Shown: positions 33,650 to 38,413 of the stretch, in pieces | How positions within the stretch are numbered: the first letter of the stretch is position 1 | Layout of the letters: every line of letters starts with the position of its first letter | From: SAR86 cluster bacterium AG-339-G14 | GTDB taxonomy: Bacteria > Pseudomonadota > Gammaproteobacteria > Magnimaribacterales > AG-339-G14 | Assembly (NCBI GenBank): GCA_003282105.1 | Contig: QCAB01000007.1 | Span: forward strand, 1 to 38,413 | Direction of reading: 5' to 3' | Length of the DNA stretch: 38,413 nt | Made by a program: the position numbers and the translations under genes | Notes under the pieces: model-generated | Told to the model about the DNA's origin: nothing | The model's database searches: none | Seen by the model: the letters and a program-made list of their open reading frames with translations, nothing else

Positions 33650-34366
33650 TTAACTTGAATAAGAACTTTCAGTTGAAGTCTCTGAATCTGCTTTAGCAGC
33701 AGCCCAAATCGCTAAACCGAATAAAGTTTTGTTAATTAAATCAGCTAAGTTGTAAATGATATTTAAAGAGTTTGCATCTACACCGCCACCGAAATATCCA
33801 ATTGCATATCCCAATGGGTAAATTGCCCAACCAACTGTTACGATCCATTTAATGGTCGTAAATGCTTGTTGACTAGCAGCGTTGCCACTTCCAGCATTTG
33901 CCGCAGCAGTCTCACCAAAGAAAATTTCGTAGATGATGTAAAACCAAGCAATCATTCCAAGAACCCAACCAATGGTGACATCCATTAGACCGGTTTCTCC
34001 AAGATAACCAAAAACTAGCATCAAAATTGAAGCAATTAAAAGTTTCCAAAAAATCATCACGCTTATGGTAGTCACCGCCGCAACAATTAAATAAAACTCA
34101 ATTATTTGTAAAGGCACCGTAATTAACCAATCAATATATCTGTAAACAGTTGGGGTATCGCCAACCATCACCCAGATATCTCTCATGTAAAGATAATGCC
34201 AGAAAGCTACTCCAGTAACTAAACCTGCGACAGTCAAAGAGGTTTTCCACTTCCCTTTTACATCGGATCTTTCAATAAAGAAAAAAACGGTTGATGCAAG
34301 CATAATTGCTGTAGCTAGCCAAAAAGAAATACCAACGTAGTCGTTAGTAGCTAGAACATATTCCAT
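33650..34366 (-). CDS. Proteorhodopsin, blue-absorbing type, proton pump
   Basis: A 238-residue seven-helix retinal protein that pumps protons out of the cell in light. Against the green-absorbing reference, the Schiff base Lys is 213 (Lys231, in NLADLINKTLFG), the counterion is Asp79 (Asp97) with Asp209 (Asp227), and the DTE set is Asp79/Thr83/Glu90, diagnostic of an outward proton pump. His57 corresponds to His75. The spectral tuning position (105) is Gln87, which marks a blue-absorbing pigment. The usual N-terminal signal peptide is absent; the protein starts MEYVLATNDYVG. A good ribosome-binding site GGGAGAG supports that start. It is monocistronic with a strong terminator. Retinal synthesis genes are not in the window. 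Confidence 0.98.
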   Translation of the reverse strand: MEYVLATNDYVGISFWLATAIMLASTVFFFIERSDVKGKWKTSLTVAGLVTGVAFWHYLYMRDIWVMVGDTPTVYRYIDWLITVPLQIIEFYLIVAAVTTISVMIFWKLLIASILMLVFGYLGETGLMDVTIGWVLGMIAWFYIIYEIFFGETAAANAGSGNAASQQAFTTIKWIVTVGWAIYPLGYAIGYFGGGVDANSLNIIYNLADLINKTLFGLAIWAAAKADSETSTESSYSS

Positions 34367-34443
34367 AATATCTCTCCCGGATATATAAATTATTAATAAT
34401 TATCCTAATGATACAACAAAAGTGAATAATTTTAAATTTTTAG

Positions 34444-35814
34444 TTATAAATTGGTTTTCATCCATTTTCCAGAATTAAACCTATAAGCAAATAGAATAGC
34501 TTTAACTAAATAATCGACCATTAAACTTGCAAATATGTATTCGACAGGAAGATTAAATTGTAAAAATATTAAAGCTATTGAAAGTCTAAAAAAAACCAAC
34601 CCAATCAAAGTAATAATCAATGGAGACTTTGTGTCTCCTGCTCCTCTAAGAGCTCCTCCAATTGCAAATTCAATAGCCATTAAAGGTTGCATCGAGCCCA
34701 AAAACCACACAAAGATGACCGTTAATCTAATTACTTCTTCGTCATCAACTAAAAAACTTGAAATTTCATAGGAAAATATTGCAATCAACAATCCAACAAT
34801 TCCCATTGAAATGATAGATAAGCCGGTTGATTTCCATCCGCTTCTTTTAGCTTCTCTAGGGTTATTTGCTCCAAGAAATTGCCCAGTTAATGTCGCACCA
34901 GCTACTGAAAACCCCTGGCCGATCATAAAGGAAAGCATCAGGATGTTTATCCCAATATTGTAAGCCGCGCTGGGCTCAGTTCCATACAAGGAAATAATCC
35001 AAAAATAAAATAAGAGTCCTGACTGAAAAACTCCTGACTCAAGAGTTGCGGGCAAAGAAATTTTAAAAATTTTCCTTAATCTATCGTAAATAATATTTTT
35101 TAAAGAAGGTAAGGGAATTACGGTCATTTTTGAAAGCCACATAATTACATATACTGCTGTACCTACAGTAAAAGATATGCCCCAAGCGAAGGAAGCCCCA
35201 ACAACGCCCATTTCGGGAAATCCGAATTGTCCGTTAACGAGACCTATTAAAAGATAAATATTTAAAAGATTTTGAAAAATCATTATTGCTAGAGGTGTTT
35301 TTGCATCTCCAGCCGCTCTTAACGCCGAACTAAATATAAAGGAGCTTGAAAAAGCTGCCGAAAATAACATCGTGTACTTAATATATATAACGGCTAATTT
35401 TTTAGATTCAGGGTCTAATCCGAAAAGAGAGATTATTGATTCCCCATACAGCCACATAGAAGTAGCAGCTAAAATACTCAAAATTACTCCAATCCATAAA
35501 GAGTCTAAAAGCACTTGCGCTGCTTCTTTGTAGTTAGCAGAACCAAAAGCTCTGGCCACTAAAGCAGCTGTTCCAGTAGAGACAGCCATAATAATTGATT
35601 GAATTACAAAGAGAATTCTTTGCCCAGTTCCTACAGCTGCCACTGCTTCTGTACCTAAGATGCCTACTGCTTTTATAGAGACTACCCCAGCAGCGGCAAA
35701 TAAAATGTTAGCCAGTATCGACGGCCAAGCCAGTCCCCAGATAGACAGAGTCTCAGGACTAGAAACTGTTTCAATATTCTCTGATAACTCTTCGGAGTCT
35801 CTTTGATAACTCAC
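34444..35814 (-). CDS. MATE-family multidrug exporter
   Basis: A 456-residue inner-membrane exporter with twelve predicted helices in two similar halves. The N-terminal WPSILANILFAAAGVVSIKAVG is typical, as are AVAAVGTGQRI in the first half and FSVAGATLTGQFLGANNPREAKR in the second. MATE proteins expel cationic drugs and metabolites using sodium or proton gradients; the coupling ion is not clear here. The start is GTG at 35814, 8 bases after the TonB receptor stop, with no Shine-Dalgarno, so translational coupling is likely. Confidence 0.93.
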   Translation of the reverse strand: MSYQRDSEELSENIETVSSPETLSIWGLAWPSILANILFAAAGVVSIKAVGILGTEAVAAVGTGQRILFVIQSIIMAVSTGTAALVARAFGSANYKEAAQVLLDSLWIGVILSILAATSMWLYGESIISLFGLDPESKKLAVIYIKYTMLFSAAFSSSFIFSSALRAAGDAKTPLAIMIFQNLLNIYLLIGLVNGQFGFPEMGVVGASFAWGISFTVGTAVYVIMWLSKMTVIPLPSLKNIIYDRLRKIFKISLPATLESGVFQSGLLFYFWIISLYGTEPSAAYNIGINILMLSFMIGQGFSVAGATLTGQFLGANNPREAKRSGWKSTGLSIISMGIVGLLIAIFSYEISSFLVDDEEVIRLTVIFVWFLGSMQPLMAIEFAIGGALRGAGDTKSPLIITLIGLVFFRLSIALIFLQFNLPVEYIFASLMVDYLVKAILFAYRFNSGKWMKTNL

Positions 35815-35822
35815 GGGTGTTT

Positions 35823-37826
35823 TTAGTTATATTTATAATTTATGGCAAATCGCCACTTTAAAGGAATTCCTGGAAAAAATCTTTCTCCTGAAAAGGACGA
35901 ATAGTCCGCGCGCTCAGCATAAGCTTTATCAAAAAGATTGATAACACTAAAATTAAGACTTAGGTTTTTATTTACTTCGTAGGAAGATCTTATATTTGTC
36001 AAATTATGCCCCTTGTAAATATAGAGATTTGAAGGCTCCGTATAATATTCATCCATAAATTCTTGCTCAATTTGGAATTTAATTCGCTTATTTAATTCGT
36101 AATTAAAAAAAACGCTCCCAAAAAGATTTGGAGACGTATCGATATCGTTTCCTGAATAAATTCCTAGGCTGGAATTAGTAAAATCGTAAAGATGCTCTGT
36201 CAAGTTAAAAGCATATTTCAGAGAAAATTTAGAATTCAAAACTTTTGAACCCGTTAATTCCAATCCTCTATGTCGAGAACGGCCCCCTAAAACCATATTA
36301 GAAGATGCATCCTTAAAAATGTAATTATTCTTTTTTGAGTAGTAAAAAACTATTTGATTTCTAGAAGTATCGCCTTCATTGATGAAAGCAATTTCTAATG
36401 AATCCATTTCTTCGGTATCTAAATCAGCCAAGGTTTGGCCTTTTTGTAATCTGAATAATTCATTGATTTGAGGAGGTCTGTGTCCAGTGCTAAATTGAAA
36501 AAAAAGACTTCCGTTGATTAATTTTCGTTCAACTCCAAATCTATAGGAATTGTCAAAAAAATTTAAATCTGTGTCCGAAGGCCTAGAGTAAAAGCAACCG
36601 CCAAATCCACAAGAAGTACCGTCATCTTTCAAACGGCCATCATTCATTAAATTCTCGTAATTGTAATTAAGTGACTCAATTCTCAGGTCAGAAAAAAAAG
36701 ATATTTTGTCATTTACTTTGTAGTTATGATTCAAGAAGACAGCAGCCAAATTAGTGAGTACTTCAAAATTGTAATGAAATCCTTGAGGACGAACAGCGTT
36801 ATTAAAAGCAGAGCTAGTGGTAAGTTTATTGGGCTGGAATTCATCAAGGTTTATATCAGCAGCTTCAAATTGTACTCCAAAATTGAAGGTATTTTTTTTG
36901 ATTTTATGTCCTAAAATTTTAAAAAATAAGCCTAAACTTTGTTGACCATTTTTTTCGATTGGTTTTCCAGGAAGATAATGTTGAATAAATTCCATAGAGC
37001 TTTTTCTAACATAAGGATTAAGTGTGAGCGTTACTTCGTCAAATTGTTTTGAAAATTTTGTATTCAATCTTATAGAATTTGCATTTCTGTAAGCTTCAAG
37101 ATTTTGATTTTCAAGTCTCCTAGGGTGCTCGTAAGAATCAATATAACCTGCAGTTTCTTGATTTAAGTTTGTGATACTTATTAGACTTTCCATCGACCAA
37201 TCCTTGTAACGATTTTCCGTTTTAAGCACAAACTTTTGTTGGTCATAGCCAGAACCTTTTCTAAATCCTTTATCGCTATCTAACTCCATGCCAAAGGCCA
37301 AAACATTATTTTTTCTATTGATAAATTTTGATCTTAAGGAATTGTTTTTATCTATTTCAAAACCAATTGAATTTTGACCTTCAAATGTAATGGATTTTAA
37401 ATTAATTAACCCATGTAATGCGTTGCCTCCAAATACTGAACTAGATGATCCCTTGATGACCTGTATTTCGGAAGAAAGATTTCCTGAAACCTCAAACAGA
37501 TTATTTACATTACAAAAACCTAAAGGTCGAATAGGTATTTCGTCTTCAATTATTAAAAAAGATCCACAGGCACCTGAACCAGTTAAGACTGGAGATCTAA
37601 TTGAGATTAAACTTTCCTGACCAGACCCTCTGCTGATCCAAGTTCCAGAAGATAAATTTAATAATTCTTTAAAATGATGTGCATTTATTTCACTGATATC
37701 TTCTTCTGAAAGATTATCTACGGAAGGAGTAAACACCCAACCCCTCTCAGCAATGACAATAATTTCTTCTTCTTGGGAAAATATAGATAAAGAAAGAATT
37801 ATTAAAAATCCTAAAACACATCTCAT
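35823..37826 (-). CDS. TonB-dependent outer-membrane receptor
   Basis: A 667-residue outer-membrane transporter. A signal peptide (MRCVLGFLIILSLSIFS) is followed by a plug domain with EEEIIVIAERG (TonB-box-like), ISIRSPVLTGSGACGSFLIIEDEIP and IQVIKGSSSSVFGGNALHGLINL, and then a beta-barrel ending with the C-terminal aromatic-rich strand RFAINYKYN. Two cysteine pairs (GACGSF/GFCNV and CGFGGCF) stand out. The frame is open to 37880, but the ATG at 37826 gives the signal peptide and lies six bases after TATAAT. Substrate unknown; SAR86-like bacteria carry many such receptors for glycans and lipids. Operon with a MATE exporter. Confidence 0.92.
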   Translation of the reverse strand: MRCVLGFLIILSLSIFSQEEEIIVIAERGWVFTPSVDNLSEEDISEINAHHFKELLNLSSGTWISRGSGQESLISIRSPVLTGSGACGSFLIIEDEIPIRPLGFCNVNNLFEVSGNLSSEIQVIKGSSSSVFGGNALHGLINLKSITFEGQNSIGFEIDKNNSLRSKFINRKNNVLAFGMELDSDKGFRKGSGYDQQKFVLKTENRYKDWSMESLISITNLNQETAGYIDSYEHPRRLENQNLEAYRNANSIRLNTKFSKQFDEVTLTLNPYVRKSSMEFIQHYLPGKPIEKNGQQSLGLFFKILGHKIKKNTFNFGVQFEAADINLDEFQPNKLTTSSAFNNAVRPQGFHYNFEVLTNLAAVFLNHNYKVNDKISFFSDLRIESLNYNYENLMNDGRLKDDGTSCGFGGCFYSRPSDTDLNFFDNSYRFGVERKLINGSLFFQFSTGHRPPQINELFRLQKGQTLADLDTEEMDSLEIAFINEGDTSRNQIVFYYSKKNNYIFKDASSNMVLGGRSRHRGLELTGSKVLNSKFSLKYAFNLTEHLYDFTNSSLGIYSGNDIDTSPNLFGSVFFNYELNKRIKFQIEQEFMDEYYTEPSNLYIYKGHNLTNIRSSYEVNKNLSLNFSVINLFDKAYAERADYSSFSGERFFPGIPLKWRFAINYKYN

Positions 37827-37832
37827 CGAGAG

Positions 37833-37838
37833 ATTATA
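37833..37838 (-). promoter_or_regulatory. -10 element for a leaderless TonB receptor mRNA
   Basis: Minus-strand TATAAT, then CTCTCG, then the ATG at 37824-37826. The predicted +1 is the A of the start codon. AAGGA lies just upstream of TATAAT, too far from the ATG to act as a ribosome-binding site. Confidence 0.45.
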
Positions 37839-37868
37839 TCCTTGGTTTTGAGGGTATAAGTAAATGAA

Positions 37869-37901
37869 AAAAGCAGGCAAGGGAGGCTTGCCTGCTTTTT
37901 A
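37869..37901 (-). terminator. Terminator of the ammonium transporter gene
   Basis: Stem AAAAGCAGGCAAG/CTTGCCTGCTTTT (37869-37881 with 37887-37899), loop GGAGG. On the minus strand the T run after the stem ends the amt transcript before the TonB receptor promoter. Confidence 0.88.
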
Positions 37902-37912
37902 TTAGGGAGAAA

Positions 37913-38413
37913 TTAATCCGAGAATTCTGGGTAAGCTGATACCCCAACTTCTGTTGAATCAAGACCTGCGTCTTGCTCTTCATCAGTTGCTCTGATTGGC
38001 ATAATTACATTGATAATAAATGTAACTATTAAACTTGCTATGTAAGTAAAGCCACCAATAGCTAATACTCCATAAAGCTGCCACAAGAAAGAGGCATCAG
38101 AAGTGAATGGAACAACCATTACACCTAAGATTCCTACAGTTCCGTGAGCAGAAATTGCTCCCACTGGATCATCAACTTTCAAAGTTTTATCAAAGAAAAG
38201 TATTGAGAAGTATACCAATACTCCACCAGCGGCACCGATAAATACAGCTTCTCCACCACTTGGCGCACTTGGCCCAGCGGTAATCGCTACTAATCCAGCA
38301 ATTGCTCCGTTGATTGCCATGGTTACGTCCATTTTTCCAGTTGCAAATAAACTAGTTAACAACGCTGCTATTACACCACCAGCTGCAGCCATGTTAGTGT
38401 TCAAGAACACCTG
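37913..38413 (-). CDS. amt: Ammonium transporter, C-terminal part (runs off the window)
   Basis: The last ~166 residues of an Amt/MEP/Rh ammonium channel; the gene continues beyond the window. NTNMAAAGGVIAALLTSLFATGKMD, NGAIAGLVAITAGPSAPS, and DDPVGAISAHGTVGILGVMVVPF (with the pore histidine of the twin-His pair) match the AmtB second half. The C-terminal cytoplasmic tail is short and acidic (RATDEEQDAGLDSTEVGVSAYPEFSD); its E-x-G-L-D-x-x-E-V-G-x-x-A-Y motif is the conserved region that contacts regulators such as GlnK. glnK, if linked, would lie outside the window. Confidence 0.95.
   Translation of the reverse strand, partial: QVFLNTNMAAAGGVIAALLTSLFATGKMDVTMAINGAIAGLVAITAGPSAPSGGEAVFIGAAGGVLVYFSILFFDKTLKVDDPVGAISAHGTVGILGVMVVPFTSDASFLWQLYGVLAIGGFTYIASLIVTFIINVIMPIRATDEEQDAGLDSTEVGVSAYPEFSD

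Overview
This window looks like a streamlined, AT-rich marine gammaproteobacterial chromosome, most plausibly SAR86-like. The evidence is a proton-pumping proteorhodopsin, a TonB receptor next to an exporter, an alternative oxidase, paired acyl-CoA dehydrogenases, and a trxB/ftsK/lolA/serS block that keeps part of the gammaproteobacterial order (trxB-lrp-ftsK-lolA-rarA-serS in E. coli, here without lrp and rarA). Coding density is very high. Many neighbours overlap by a few bases and several convergent pairs overlap at their stops. The taxonomic call is an inference from gene content, not from a marker tree.

Layout. 1-1300: 5' part of trpS, a candidate structured RNA upstream of it, tRNA-Ser(UGA) and an RRM protein. 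1380-3700: GST-like and VOC proteins, then two tandem paralogous ~75-aa hydrophobic proteins and a 4-TM protein. 3700-12100: sohB, serS, lolA and ftsK on the minus strand, divergent trxB, then an acuI-like reductase, a 42-aa membrane protein and a nitronate monooxygenase-like protein. 12300-16570: a TorF-type outer-membrane protein, a carboxyltransferase resembling oxaloacetate decarboxylase alpha, a glycerophosphodiesterase, a UMF1-type MFS transporter and a 54-aa membrane protein. 16569-24640: a tightly overlapping run (O-methyltransferase, Smr, unknown, dihydroorotase-like, amidase), an SbmA-like transporter, an epoxide-hydrolase-like protein, an MBL hydrolase, a beta-lactamase-fold serine hydrolase and tRNA-Gly(UCC). 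24750-32290: two acyl-CoA dehydrogenases, an amidohydrolase, malate synthase G, dapE and a PaaG-like enoyl-CoA hydratase. 32440-38413: alternative oxidase, a decayed cyclase-family gene ending exactly at tRNA-Gly(GCC), a candidate small RNA, blue-type proteorhodopsin, MATE exporter, TonB receptor and the C-terminal part of an ammonium transporter.

How the genes work together. The metabolic genes suggest oxidation of acyl-CoA substrates feeding the glyoxylate route. Energy options are light-driven proton pumping and a non-proton-pumping quinol oxidase. No retinal synthesis genes lie in the window.

Main unexplained signals. (1) Several genes without a Shine-Dalgarno have a -10-like hexamer ending exactly six bases before the start codon (trpS, the 54-aa protein, the O-methyltransferase, the MBL hydrolase, the TonB receptor), as expected for leaderless mRNAs. 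At three divergent gene pairs the opposing -10 elements overlap. (2) A compact two-hairpin RNA with its own promoter lies between tRNA-Gly and the proteorhodopsin gene. (3) A structured RNA candidate lies upstream of trpS. (4) A cyclase gene remnant with a nonsense codon and a frameshift abuts the 3' end of tRNA-Gly(GCC).
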